Shown piece by piece: positions 39,260-54,200 of a DNA stretch of 64,000 nucleotides. Source of the DNA: Daphnia carinata. Lineage: Eukaryota > Arthropoda > Branchiopoda > Diplostraca > Daphniidae. Position 1 is the first letter of the stretch. Each line of letters starts with the position of its first letter. Below the pieces are notes generated by a model. The model worked only from the letters and a program-made list of their open reading frames with translations, had not been told where the DNA came from and searched no databases. A program made the position numbers and the translations under genes. The stretch lies in NCBI RefSeq assembly GCF_022539665.2, contig NC_081331.1, positions 12,928,638 to 12,992,637 of the forward strand, written 5' to 3'.

Positions 39260-42200
39260 GAGGACTACCGAGTACTCTGAGAAATAGATTTAAAGCGTTT
39301 GTCTCGAGAGACGGCGAGAAACCAATTTACCATTTTGCGCGGAATGAAGCTGGGAAATAATTAAAAAGTCCGATTGCATAGGCGGTTAAAGCATTGAAAA
39401 ATAGATTGTGTACGAACGCTGCAAGGGCTATTTGAAGCGTTTACAACGGAATTTAAAAAAAACCCAGTCGATGCTGGTGGTACAATGAAACCCTTTCAAG
39501 TTCATCGTGGCCCTCTTCTTTTTTATCTTATACGTTCTTGTTTGTTAGCCATTCAGCAAACACTGATTGGCGTTTTTACGGCACTCGATAGTGTCTCTCT
39601 AGTCGTATTATATTTTTTGAAAAAAAAAAAAAAAAAAAAAAGGGAAGAGGGGGTTATCTGAATTGTACAGCGATATGAATATGCGTGTAGACCAAACGGC
39701 TGGCATACTACTAACGCAATCTCGTGCAACAGTGAGCCGAGCCACTAGTTTTTCATCTCGCGGAATGAACGCGGGCACAGCACCACTGGACGGAATAATA
39801 AGTTCTATTGATTTCTCTGCTTTCTCTCGCTTTTTCTCTACTCTTCTCTAATTTTTTTTTTCTCCTCCTCCTCCTCCCTCCCTATCTTTTTATATTTTTT
39901 TTTTTTTTTTCCCTTTCTCTCCCCCACATTTCGTTCTCCATGTCTAACCTATTACCATGATTGAAACGACATGGCTGCCCTACCAATTATTGATTTATTC
40001 GTGGCATGTCTTTTTTTTTTTTTTTTTTTTTTCAACTGACAAGCGTTGCCACTTTTCTCACACGTTTTCATGTTGTGATTTCTTTTGTCCAGTCGAATTT
40101 GTTCACTAGCTCATTATCGACAAGTTTTGCATTTTTTTTTTAAATCTTGTTTTTTAAAAAATGAACTGCAATTTGTTTTGCTATTTGGCCCCGTTATCCA
40201 ACGATCGTCAGACCTCAAATGAAGGGGACATTCATAATTCCATACGTGCGTTGCGTATGAGAAGCCTCGTATGTCAATCATGTGTCGATCGTCATATTTC
40301 ATAGGCTTCATCTAACATGCGCCGCACTGCGTTACCGTGTTCGCGTCCGGCTAAATTATGCGCCACACGCAATATTTTATTTTGGTCGCCATTTTTTCGG
40401 TCGTCGAAAATTGACTTCCCCTCCTGAAAGCACTTTTTTAGCATCTCAATCCATTTAGTTAAATTACATTGAGTCACTAAAAGGTAATGCATTACAGGCC
40501 TAGAAAGAACGAGGGGGGGGGGGGGTTGAGGTGAGGAATCAAACGTGAGTGAAAGAAAAATCAAAAGCCTTTGGAAACGAAAAGAAAACAAAATGAATCT
40601 TCCCCTCCGCTGCATCTTTTGTGAGCTATTGTATATTTTTGAACGAAGTCTGTGAGCAAAGGAGAATGCAATCACTGAGAGTTGATTGTCAATTAAACGG
40701 AGGAGCCGCAAGTTGTAGGAGTCTAAACGCACGCGCCTCTTGATGGCGTCATGTGTTGCACGCACACGTTGGGTCCAATCGTTTGCGCTTGGCCTGTTCG
40801 TACAGCGAACGTCCCTCGTCCTGTACGGATAGCAATTCGCGTCCAGCTGGATTTTTCTTTCAGTTGGTTTAACAGGCTTGTGCCCAGTGGAAGTTAAATC
40901 CATTAATGCAACGCCACATCGATACCCTCCTTTCACGCGGACGTCGAGCGCGACGACGTCATTTTCTGTCAACCGCGCATCTGATCAATCGCGCACATTG
41001 TACATTTCTTTTATAGAAACAAAGCAAAGAAAAATGGATGATGTAATGTCTTGTTTTTATTTTATTGGAAGCACCTTAGAAAAAATGTTGGCTTCAAATG
41101 TCGTGCGTGATTGAAAAAAAAAAATGCGCTTTTGGGAGAGGGTTGTGTTTCGAAAATATCGTCTCACCTTCACGCAACGAAACGGAAAAGCCATTATTCA
41201 AAAATGGCGGTCATGAGACGGTATGCGCGTCGAGTGTCAGCACCCACTGACGTACGATATCGTTACGTTTCGAGAGTAGCCGTAATGACGCAGCTCTTGG
41301 GGTCCATTTGCGACCAGACAAGCTCCTTGCTGTACGTAGAGCAATTTTCCACGTTGGTGGGAACGATTGAATTTCACGTTGGTCCATCGTTCCATTCGCG
41401 TGCACGCCGATTAAAATGTCCAAACCACTGTGAACGAAACTTTGCGTTTTCACAGTTCGCTCTTCAATTTGTAGTTGAACATGAATCCAATATTTGTTTT
41501 CCTCTATTTTTTTATTCGAAGAAAATGAAACAAAAAAATTGAAAGTGTAGAATAAATCTGCTCCATTACGGCCTAACGTACGGATTGCTTCCAGTGAAAC
41601 GATTGCCGAGTGCCACTGGATACGGCCACCCGCAAGTGCAATTCTATTTTTTTTTTTTTTTTCCCCCTGGACAATTACTTCAACGACACCCTAGTTGGGC
41701 CATTTTCGTTCTCTCGCCCTCTGCTTTTGCTGCAGGGCAATGGAATGGAGTGTAGTCCACTCATAAAAACGAATTCTGGCCGCTGATTTTAAACGGAGTT
41801 CTTCTATATTTTTATTGGAGTTTTTTATCCTTAGATACTAAATATTAAAACAAAAAAAAAGGGGGGGGGGGTACGTTCTAACCAAGGGTAAACAGCTGTA
41901 TCGAATGACCGGAGGCGTTATGCAATCGATGCTACTTCACGAGCTCTCACATAGCGATGTGTGTATTAAAGATGAGACGACTCGCAATACAACCGATAAA
42001 GGATGTCTCCGAAATGTTCGTTGGCCACAGATACGATCCTTCTCCCAATTAAGGAGCAAAGTGGTTACCAGGGTCGATGGAACTGAGAACTGGTGCGGGA
42101 TAAAAAGGGGGGGAGGAGCTAAATGAACTTTGAATGAAGCAACGGGAAATCTCAATGATATAACCATCAGTGGGCTATGAAAGATAAAGGACAACCTGTT

Positions 42201-45200
42201 GCGTCGTTTTTCTCCAACTTTTAGATTTATTTCTTCGTTTCTTTTTAAAGAGTCCAAGTGAATTTTTGACGGTATTCAACGTGTAGGCTTTTCCAATTTA
42301 TATGCGGATCGTTCCGCCGTGGGAGGAATTAGAAACTTTGCATTCGCTTGCAATTAAAAATTTGCTGCATTGAAATAATTTCTTTGAAGAAATAAACAAA
42401 AATCTAATAGTGGAATGATTTTAAATCTTTGATGTAAAAAAAAAAAAAACGGTAATTGCACCTGTTGGGTGTGGTTCGAACTGTCAGCGAAAGAAGGCAA
42501 AACGATCACGTCAAGGATGCGAAATCATCTGCGTGTCATCACCTGTCTTGTCGATGCTTCGCACAAACTGGGATTCTTTTGTGTGTGTGTGTGTGTGCGT
42601 GTCACTCGCATCGTAATCACTTGTTGATGGATCAAAAGATTTCCGATGTACTATTTGAGCGTGGGCATTCTTCACTTTAATTTCCGAACTGTTGCCCTCA
42701 TCGTTCTCGAGTGTCAATTGATGCAGTTATGTTCATCGAGTGTAAACAGGTTGTCCGATGTGCCGCTCTGTCGCTGACACGTCGTTCCCAAATAACGCTA
42801 TTATATCGACGCGAGTCAGTGAGGACTTTGCTAATGACTTCACGTTTTTTTTTTGTTTTTTTTTTAAACTGGTATAACACGTCGCCCTTCATCTCCCTCG
42901 GAAAGTTGACGGTGACTTGTTGAAGCACAACTTGCGTTCGTTGCATCGAAACAGTTGTCTAGCAAATGAACACCCGTTAACCTAAACCCAACTTTGCGTT
43001 TATTCTGACGCTGTCGCGTGTTCTGCGCATAAAATCCAGCGCTTAATTTCCTCACTTTGCCCTGTCATTTTTTTTTTTTTTTTTAAGAAAAGCACTCTGT
43101 CACCATCATTTGTTTATTTATGGTCCAACTTTCATTTGCTTCCGGTTTAACATTTGATGGAAATGCGCATAGACTTTGGGTTCACGCGCATCCAACGAAA
43201 GTCTATTTATGCGATGCATTATTTTAACTTTCTATGCGCGTTCTGTCTGTCGTCAACTCCTACACTTTCACATTCTTTTCATAGATGCATATTGCAAGAT
43301 TCTAATCTTTTTTTCTTTTCCGAGGAATGCAATAGTGCATTTATAATAAAAACTGGCAAATCCGCTTTTACAATGCTATGTACACACAGTACGGAGAAAG
43401 AAAGTGAAAGTGTAAGAAGAGATGAAGTAAAAAAAAATATTTGGAAGGGTAAGGAATAAAAAAAAAAAAAAAAAAAAAAAAAATGGCTGGAACCGGTGAG
43501 AAAAAAAAATGCGCTGGATGAGATGGAAGAGCATCAATATCAAAACTTGGCCGTATCGCAAGGGCAGGGAAAAAAAAGATTGTAGTATTCGTTTTTTTTT
43601 TCCCCACATGCGTCATGTCGCATTTATATAGCGATATAAGCCTTACGATCCAGGGACAACAAAAAAAAAAAGGAAACAAAAATAAGACCCAAAAAAAAAA
43701 ATTCTCTTCGTATATTTTCATCATCACAAACTTTGGCCTGCTTACATAGTATATAGAGAAATATAAAAAAAAAAAAAAAAAATAAATAAAATCTGAGAGC
43801 TGCTTTCCATCTTTTTTCATATCATGTCTTTAGGCTTTAAGTAGATGCCGATCCATTCCAATGAAATAGGGAGTCCAAATAAAGAGGGTGAGGCTTGTGG
43901 AACAGTAGGGCCACCACCGATGCGCGCCCCTTTCAATGTGTGTATAACACATTGAAGAGAGCGTACTGTTAGTGTACTTTTATATAGATGTGTGTGTGTG
44001 TGTGTTTGATCATGGATTCAGCTGATGCTGTGGCTGGGTTTTTTTTTTTTTAATGGTTGCTATGTGCCAAGAGCTGGACCGAGAGATTCACGAATTCGCG
44101 TCACGTGCTCACGATGTATGTACAAACAGAGACGCACAAATCATAGTGGACGACGTGCAGAGATGAGTAGACTTTTCCTCGGCTTTTGCAATGAGGGCCG
44201 AGTGTACTCGCTACTCTCCAAAACGGCCGCGTTGATTGTTCTTGCCCTCGTGAAATATGTATCAAGACGGACCACTCACGACCCTTAATACGCTCCTCGC
44301 CCTATTATGATTCCTCCCTCACCCCTCCTCCACTACATACAAAGCTATAGACAAAAGTTGCCTTGCCCTATAAAATAACTATGTTTCCTAAGTACCTAAA
44401 TATTATACGACATTCGACTTGTTTTTTGTTTTGACTATATATAATTACTTGGAAAAGATCTAGTCTCTGCCTTCCAATCCGTAGACGGACGTTTGTACTA
44501 CGTGATAAAATAGTATCAAATCCAACTCGATTGAACCCGTCGTTCTCTCGCTAGAGGAATAAATAATAAGGGTCACTGTATGTCTAACACAGAAACATTG
44601 TTTTTATTGTAAGTACAATAAGCTCAGTAAGTACTGTGTTGGTTGCCATCTTGCTTTCCTCGTTGTCCAAGTCCGTCTTGATATCGGAAAGAGACCCGGC
44701 CGGAAAAGCCATTTCCGAAACGTCTTGATGTTTTGCTTAGATCCTTTGAAATCAATTGTGTACGGTTAACCTCGTATAGAAACTTGATGCGCTAAGTAGA
44801 CAAGCTCAATTGTGCCACGATGTGGTGGGTATAGGTCGCCTTTAATGATTCTGTATTTACGTCTTGTGTGACAGACACGGACGTAGGCGTTGGCCTTCTT
44901 CAGCTCCCGCGTGACTATAGTTTACTTTGAAACCCACTTGGACGTTGGGGGCTCACTTTTTTCATACACGACGACGATTGTCTTGTTTACATCTAGTGCA
45001 CTTTCGTTGGCATGGTGATGCGCGAGTTTTGGAACGATAGTTTCTTGTAATTGCTTCGTTATCTCTTCTTTTGAAATCAATTTTCTTTTTAACGCAACAA
45101 ACTAGCAATCAATGAATAGCCTCTGTAAGTTTGCATTGAACAATGCCACTCGTTTGGAGGCGAGTACCGAACGACCGCCCAACTTTGAATATTATTTTTT

Positions 45201-48200
45201 TCTTGTATAATGAATAAAGAAAGAGCTCATTTCGTAAGGGAAGTAGAACGTGATAATAGTGAAACTCAGTCGCTGTTAATTTCACAAGTCCTCTTTGTTG
45301 GAGGGGAGGGGCCGATCAATGCGCTCGTATATGGCTGTATCGTGGCACGTGACCGGTAAAGTAGCGCTCTTCGAGCGAACATGATGGCCAACTTTCGCTA
45401 GCGTTCATTTTCCGACAGATTTTCACGACAGTCCTCGACATGCAACTTTGATGGCATAATGTATCTTTATTAGCAAAGACATGGCAATGACAGCCATCAC
45501 TCGGTCAACAACTGGCCCATGCAAAAGAAATAAATAATGAAACAAAAAAAGGAAACTTTATTTTTGGTTAGCTTCGACAGAGCCATCGCACTCGTTTGAT
45601 CGATAGCATCAAATGAAGAACAAATTATACCGTCAGGGAACGATTGGCAACGGCTGTCTTGAGTGCAACAATTCGCTGAAGGAGGACGATATATTGCGCA
45701 GTCAACGACGTGACACGGATATGATTAAATTTAAAGGGAACAAGAAAAAAAAAACTCACTCCGCCTTTTGGATTGTGATAAGGGCTGCAGCGAAACGCCT
45801 ACGCTGTTCAATTGGCAATGTCACTGGGGGCCTACACAGTTGGCTATCAAACGCGAATAGAAAATGAGTAAAGCAGATTGGATGCAGCCAATTGTAGAAT
45901 TCCTTTTGCATTTCTCTCGCTTTCTTTGATTGTTCCACTTGCATCGTGCATTCGTTAATGCCGCTATTCCCCCCCCCCTTTTTTTTTCGCCAGTTTTCAT
46001 TGAACTTTCCAGAGCGTCGAGTCCCAATTACAGTTGTAAATTTTCTTTGAAGCGAAAATCAGAGAACAAGATCCGTAAGTTGATTTGAAAAAGAGAAAAA
46101 TGGAATAAAGAAAATGAAAAAAATCAGCTTCTGGCTTCTTCCTAATTTTCCCTGAAAAAAAAAAAAAAAATCTAAAGCCATTTGATGTCAGAATAGATCG
46201 CATTGCGTTGAAGCGTTAGTTCAGTCGATAACGCGTCGTTTCTTTTAAGAGCATTCCAGCAGCTGTCGACGGATAGATTCATAATTCAACCTTTCTTTTC
46301 CTATACTGGCTTGATCAATTGATATTTATAAAGTTGCCTTTTTCACTGCGTTTAACAATTTATCACTTCCAAATGGGTTAAGATTGCCTAACTCCTAAGT
46401 ACGGCATATAACGAAAAATAAAAACAAACCACTCCTGTGGGCGAGATTTCCGCATTTGCTGTGGCACTTCAACTTTGATGTCACATTAATGAAGTCTCAC
46501 GTTTCTTGCTGTCAGTCGACCTTCTAAGTGAACCAAACACTGCAGTCTAACGCACAACAGATTTCAGAGTTTCGCCATACTCTCTCAAATGACGGTGAGG
46601 GGGTGGGGGGGGGGTTCGTTTCAACCGTATGATGTAGTTCATCGTGACGAGTTACTTATTCACCGTAAGAGTGTTACGTGACCAGTTTTTAATATAGGCT
46701 TATCATAGGTAGGCGTGAACTTTAAGACGACATAAGAAGATCTTAGAAATTCCCTTTTTTTCCCATTTGCTAATTTCAATTTGCTCAGTGCCTTTCAGAT
46801 TCTTTTTTAAATCCCCGCGTCTAATTCATCCGCCTACCGGATGATGAGAAACTTTTTCCGGTTTGAAAAGAAAAATCGCCCAACTGTGGCGTCGTTTGCG
46901 CTCTCTCTTTCTTTGTTATGTATAGAATAAGGAGAACGCCTGTTCCTCTCGTTCGATCACCCCCTTTCGAGTTGCTTTCAGTTTCTTTTTACTTCTGTAC
47001 ATTTTACATGTAGACTGCCGCCCTATTTGAATATCGTCTTTTTTTTTTATATATATGTTTTATTTCTTTATTTTTTTCAATCATCCCCCTTTTTTTTCTA
47101 TTTCCTTTTAGAACTCAGTTCTTTGCTCTCGAATGGCACATGTTTATATGCGTTAGGCTCATGTTTTTGATGATAACGGCCACCCATCGTGCGTCATTCC
47201 TTTTTATTCGCTTCGTTCCTTCTGACTATTAAATTTTTTCCGTGATTTCCTCTTTTTTCTTCTTCTCGACATTGTATTTATTGCATTCTTTATTCTTCTC
47301 TCCGAACATCGTCACATCTCCATGACGAACTCGACATTGCAGTACTTAGATTCTCCGCTTCTTTGTTACACCGAATAGGATTCCGTCTTTGCGCTCCGAC
47401 GCACTTTGAACCCAACGGCATCGCTTCGTTTGTTTTTTGTTTTTTGTTTTTTTCACCTCTTGTTTTTTCTTTTTTTTTTTCTCTCTTTAGTTCTCAATTT
47501 GTCAAGACGTTTCACTTACTTGTTCCTCTTCGGCAGCTACACTGTGTACTGGTTCACAGGTTTTTACGCTCTCTTTTCCCCCCGATTCTTCATAGGACAT
47601 TGTTGCGCAGAATGTACGTACTTTAAATGGGCGGATGCCGACATTTATTTACGTAGTGCGCACATTCCACCAAAAAAAAAAAAAACACAGAATAAAAAGA
47701 AATAGTACCATAAAGTAGCGGTTGCCGTTTGTTTTGTTTTTCTCTTTCTTTACTGGATGTGTAAAACAAAAGAAATAACGCGAAAAAAAAAAAAAAAAAA
47801 AAAAGAAGTTGGACGCTCTCGGAAGAATGCAATCACGGTGCAGAGCCAAATAAAGAAAAAATGCAGCCAAAATGACAATAGAATTGCCATTGATGATTCA
47901 ATTAGCCAATCATTGTGTGCGGCAACCGGCAGCTGCTATCCTTTGGCCAGCGGATTTGGCTTCGTGCCATCCCAATCCACCGCTCGATCCCCTTTTTGTT
48001 TTTTGCCTTTCGGCAATTGCTTTTTGATCGACTTGATCTCATCGCTTTCTGCTCCATTTTTTTGTTTGTTTGTTTCACTGTTGTTGTTTTTCAGCCTTTA
48101 CGGTACACTCTATATTAATCGATCTCGTTAAATGTAAACACGCATTTAGATAACCTCCTTTATTGACATACGGTTCGATCGTTACGGCTGTTCACTGGTG

Positions 48201-51200
48201 TAGAACGATGACAAAACAACAACGACTTTTGCTTTGAAACAAAATCTGTTCGGTTAGGAAGAAACGCATCCGAATGCGACGTTATGTCGCCGAGCAACTC
48301 GACTGACAGCATCGCGCAGTCAACAATGCGATCGATCTTGCTGGGGAAATTCTAAACACATCGCCACTTTTTTTTTTCTATCCTGTTTACACGAAATAAA
48401 AGAAGAAGAGATGGGAGGGGAAATAACAAAAATGTGACGTTGTCCTTTGCAGAGGAACCTTGCGAGGGCACCAACAAGTCGTTTCTGTTTTCCGATACGT
48501 TGCGTGAGCGATGACTCTGTAAGAAAGCCATCTATTTTCTTTTGTAGACTGTTACACACACTGTGAGTAGACACTCTCTCGCTATGGCAAGCTGCATGAC
48601 GTGCCGAAGAAGACAGTTTGGCGCTTGACAAATGGTCTACATTCTGGCCAAAGACGACAACCGAGTGGGGCAGAAGCGTACACAAGGCAATAGGCAAAAA
48701 GGACAGCATCTTCAAACGAAAAACTGTGGCTACATACAAATCATCCGTCATTGGATGAAATGGCTGTATCCGTATCAGCTCGTATGCAGTGCACAATATT
48801 TGTCCCTCTCCGTCTCTTTATAGCCTCTGTCTGCATTTTGCTTTATGAGTCATCTTTAAGGCGTACGTATTTCTTAACTATAGATGGTTCTACCAACGAA
48901 TTTGTTCCACCGTATCTGTTGTGCGCATCGGCCCTGGCTGAAGAGAGTTTAGGGATTTGAATCGCCATTTTTCTCTTTCATAATGAGGATGCTGAATCCT
49001 AATTCTTTCAAACGAAGGCACAGCTGTTGTTCATCATACAAAGCGGGAACTGAAAAAAAGAAAAAATTAAGGCAAACGAAAGAAAGAAAAAGAAAGTGAT
49101 GTGGGAAGCGCATTGGCATTATTTCCCATGGCGATGCGTCGAGGGCCGGAAGAGAAAAAAAAAAGATGAGATGGAACACGTAATACATGTCTAGTCGACT
49201 GCTTTATTACACTGCGAGTTTGCTCTGAAACTAGGCCTCCGCCTGAAACAGGGATTCAAAAAAAAAACCCGCCTCTGGTGGAAAGCGTCTAAGAACATCT
49301 CATCTCCTCGTAATTAAGAATTGACTGGATGCAGAAGGCAAGATGGATTGCTAATTGATTTCTTCAACTTTAACAGATGTACATGCAATCATCACCAAAC
49401 ATAATAACGTGCTACTCCTAATTCGCCTACCTAATAATGATTGGTGACGAAGAACAAGTTTTGTAATCGTCAAAGAAGATGAAACGATCTATGACGGGCG
49501 GCAAAGGCGTTGGTTCAATAGCACACGATTTTTTTCTGACATCAAAAGATGCAAACACGTGCGCAGTGGATGACAGCACTAACATGTAGAGTGTCTTCAA
49601 AGAGGTGGAACAGATTCTTAGGTGATGATAACGACGACAAAATCGAATGCCTATCTTTGGTGTGATTTTTCTTTTTTCAAATCTTGTCTTCCGTGCAGGA
49701 TTTCAACGCGTTCCAAGCGTCAAATAATGACGTCGCGACAGCCGTCAATTTTTTGAGAAAAAATTTCTCATTTAAAAGGAGACAATTATAAAATTGATTT
49801 TTCTTCGTGGCTTGCCAGTCATATTTCAGGCGTGTTTCCGTTCAAATGTTTTCTCATTTCCTATGATTATCTAAGCATTTATCTTTTTCTCATTCAGTTT
49901 ACAACGGGTGAAAACTTGTTTATCCGAGGACTGAAATAGAGTCGCTCGTCAGTATCGCTCTTCTTCAATCAGCAAGAGAGAGAAAGAAAGAGAGAGAGAG
50001 AAACTGTTTAGATTCCCAACGGTCCTCTATAGCCGCTCCGATAAAGTTTATAATATACATAAGAGAATATTGCGAAATATGCATATCGATTTTTCTGTCC
50101 TGTCTCATTTCGTTTTATTGTCCTGTTCGTCCATTGGACTTCGTGCAGTTTGAAACATTCGATTGTCTACGAGGGACAATCAAGTTTGAAAAAGACGGTT
50201 TCGTAGAATGTCAATCATTCCCTTCAGCGTACACGAAGTTCCGCTTAACTCTATTGCATTCCTCTTGTTTAGTTTTGTATGCTTTAAAAATATTTTAAAA
50301 AAAATAGGAAGTTCACTTTAGAGTTGCGTGTTGCCAGGCCTCTGACAGAGTGTATTACTCGTTTGATATTCCCGCGATCGTATTAGGCTCAGTGCAATAT
50401 CGCTTATTTAATATCGACTCAATATGCGTGTGTACTCACTTGGATATTCTTCGTAAACGTGCGTCAGTTCTCGATGATATTAGTAAAAAAAAAACTAGTA
50501 GCGAACGAAATAGGTCTGTTGTTTATCGAAATTGGTATGGTAATTGGTTTTTGTCGTTGATCGATCAAATATTAGGGACAAACGTCAGACATAATCTGCT
50601 TTCGAAATTACTCTAGACTAGTTGATGAGTTTAATAACACAATAATGTAGGCAAACAAAAAGATCACGTGACCGAGTTTTCACTTGTTTTTGTGAACGAT
50701 TTACAGTTGCCCGAGAAAACGTGAAACTAACAGGCAGCAGAAACTATGTTAGAACGATGGAGAAATAATGATAATTCAGTAGATTTTCTTTCCGTCGTCT
50801 CCTTTTTTTTTCCCCTTTGTTGTGATATGTATTTTTAATAGGCAAAACTTTTACCCCACTGTTCGTTTTCCTTTTTTTTCTTTTAAAAGTCGATCCCGTT
50901 AGGAATAGCTATAAAAACAAGTCTATACGCTGACTTAACGTACAGTACAATTTATTTATCTCGTAGCATTTGCATTAAAATAAGAAAACAGGCGCGATGT
51001 AGTTGCTGCATGAAATAAAAGAATGGGGGGGAAAAATATGGGATGTTGAATGCTGATGGAAAAAAAAAGAAAGAGAAACCATATTTCATCCAGTTCTTGG
51101 TGTCGGTGATCATCGCCTTTCTTCCTCACTCTCTTTATCCACTTCGTCTTCTTTAGCTTCCGGGGAAAAAAAAAAAAACAGGCGAATACATGAAGAATGA

Positions 51201-54200
51201 CTTTCACCCGCCCCTTTTGCACAATTTATTTGCTTCTCTTCTTTTAATTCACGAAGCTTCCTTTCTCTTTTTCATGGCAGCTCGATCCCCCTCTGTACAC
51301 TGTACCATCACGTACAGTATACAGCAATTGTCAAGGAATGTAATTTTTTTAGTTTTATGCTTTCAAATTCAAGCGCTAACTGTTTGAATGGTTTTCAACT
51401 TTAGTGATTATTGGAGCACAAAAACAATGAGGAAACAAAAGCCTGTCTTGGCATCTCGAGTTGCGCACGTATGCGCTAATCAGGGTAGCCAAAGTTGAAC
51501 GCAAATGGGATCCCGCAAAACTTTGAGAAGATGGGCGTTTTTCTCTTCGGTGACCGCGACGCAACTTTGTGCGGCCGAGGGTGTTGTAGCCGTGTCACGC
51601 TCTGTGTTCGCTTAATGCAAGGCGCAGCCTAACTTTTCCATGACCTCTAAAATGGCAACTCGTGGGACGTGCAAAAGTCCGCCCGACCAACTGACGTACA
51701 ATCACCGCAGATTGGATGTAATAAAAGAAGAAGATGGACAATAAAATATTTTCGTTTTCGGAGGAAAGACGATGCGATTTCTTATGTAAAAGGATTTAGG
51801 GGACCGACAGGCGCGCACACGAAATCAACGGCTGTGGTCGGATAGCCGAACTTTACTATGCCGCAATCAAAAAATAGGGAAGCAAAGAGGATGGAAAGAA
51901 AATAGTCTCGCAAAGCTCTTCCTTTTTTCCCCCCAGACTTTTTTTTTTTTTTTTGTAAACATCCCCTCATTTTGATAGAATGAAACTTGTTCAATGAACT
52001 GGCCGCGCCTTTGTTGTCTCCTATATTGTTGGTGTGCCGTCCTTTCATTATCCGCCAGCTGAACGTTGTTGTCGTCCACCATATTTTTCGTTAGGATGTC
52101 CTTCTCTGCAAAGCGTCACTAAGTTAAGCCGTGGAAGTTTTCATCCCGAATCGCCGCATGCCGCCGCCCTTTATAACTTTTCCGCAGCGAAGGGCATCCG
52201 GCAAGTTGAGTCGTTGAGAGGAAGCGACAGATTCATAGCAGCTTGGGCTGCTGAGAGACGATGTCTAATAAATAGACGAGAAATGGCGGTAGGGAGGCGA
52301 ACGTCAGAGAATAATGTACGCACGAGAAAAATGAAAAGTGGATCCTGATATGGATTTAGGACTACCCCCCTCCGTTGAATCGTTCACGCGCGTGATGGAC
52401 TGCCTGACTAAGGCCTTCTTTTCGATTCCGTCAAGCGACCAAGGCCGTGCCCCGCCCGTCTTACACACAATTTATAGCCGTCCACTATTTCTGCTTTGTG
52501 CGCTTTTTAGTGTATATAGCAAGCAGACTGGTCATGGATTTACGTTACTTCTTTATAGAGAGAGAGAACACACACCCGGAAGAAAAATCTCTTCTAAACC
52601 TCAAGCAACTGCGAAAAGAAAATAGATATCCTTTTATGATCATAGATTAGAATTATGGTTGGTCTGCGATCTTGATCAGGCGGCGTCGTTTCGCAGTTTA
52701 TTGCGAAAGTTTCCGTCTGTAAGTTCTCGCTTTCGTACAAGATTGCTAAAATTGGAGGGACGGTGGGCTGTGCTAAAAAAAAAAAGCGACATATTATTGC
52801 TAATGCACCGAGTCTTTTTCGTGATGCACGATGTTTTGGACATCGTGAATTTTAACTCAATGTCAATGCATACATTTTAACATCTGTGTGGAGTGGTGGT
52901 TTTTTTCCTATCAATAATAGAGACCCACCTACGTAGAATCGAAAGGGAAGTAAAACAATTCGTTCTACTAAAAGCCCATCTCTAATATTCCAAGTTCTTC
53001 CGTTATTTTGTTCTGCGGAAAGACGAATAACCACAAATAAATTCTTTTTGTTACCGTGGTTTCAACGTACTTGTATGTGTTACCTCTGTTTGGCTTCTTT
53101 TATTCGATGAACAAGAAATAGCTTCCGCAATTTCAGGGGGGAATGTGCTCACAGCAGGAAATTCACGTTGTCAAAATCAAGTAAAATTCATCTGTAAGTT
53201 TCTCCCTGAATTGGGAAAGAAATGAAAAGTGGATGAAAGTGGGAACAACGTCATTTCCTGTGTGCAATGTTTACCCATGGTGACAGGGGAATCGTGATAG
53301 AATGCGCTGTTTGTACATAGTTGTTTATTGATCGAAAATTAGTTCGTAATGTTCTCCCTCTCTTCTGGAACCCTCCTCGGATTTCCCCCCCCTCCATATC
53401 ACCCAAATTCATTCCAATTTTCATGGCGCTCGTCATCCGCCCAATCCGTCTATTCTTACGGATTACATCAGACTAAATTGCCAAATGGAAGTTATCGTTT
53501 ACATATTGTCATTACCGGCTGCGCAGCTGCTCTGACTAACGGTCTCGTCCGTTATAACTTTTTTAGCGGATCCGTGCCATTTCCAGCGACTCAGCTGGAA
53601 TGTGCGCGTATATTAATCAGGGACTCTTGAATACATCAAAAGTAGACCCTTGCCTGTACCATTACCTCATTACCTTGTCTGGGGTGGGACGTGATGATCA
53701 GACATCGATATTATGGCATTGGCTGCATGATGATGCGTGAATTATTTTAATGAAAAATGATACGATTCTCACGTTATGTAATAAACCCAATTTCGTTCAC
53801 GCTTTGAATTCGCTTATTCTGTATGCAGATTTTTTAACAACCACCGTAATTGATTTATTCTTTATTCTGCTCCTTATTTTCAATCAACGGCAAATTGAAG
53901 CAGACTTGTTTTAATCCAAACTAAGCTCGGCGTGAAAAACTGAACATTAATGTAGCTAATCAATTAAAGATGTGAACGAGCTTAAACCTTGTACATTTTA
54001 TTCTTGTTTATAGCTGCATTTTCCTTATCTTATGTCTATACTGTTAATTATTAGCCAATCAAAATGAATAATTATTTTTTCTTTTTACATTTTTATCTAA
54101 CAGGCTATGCGTCATGTTCCTGGTTCCGAGCACAGCTTTTGTAGCGGCGCTTCTCTTCGCTGTACATCCGATACACACGGAAGCGGTAGGTCTCTCCCCG

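Larger units (their letters stand above)
36354..54103 (+). other. TMTC3 intron 2 (about 17.8 kb)
   Basis: The intron is GT-AG bounded (TTGCG|GTAAGT ... TTTTATCTAACAG|GCTATG). It is rich in long T and A runs (26 T at 36955-36980, 31 T at 37133-37163, 29 T at 39231-39259) and TG microsatellites, becoming less repetitive after about 49 kb. Two open frames are mentioned under findings (40292-40972 and 48320-48709, both minus), but neither resembles a known family. I see no convincing nested gene or RNA. Confidence 0.85.
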
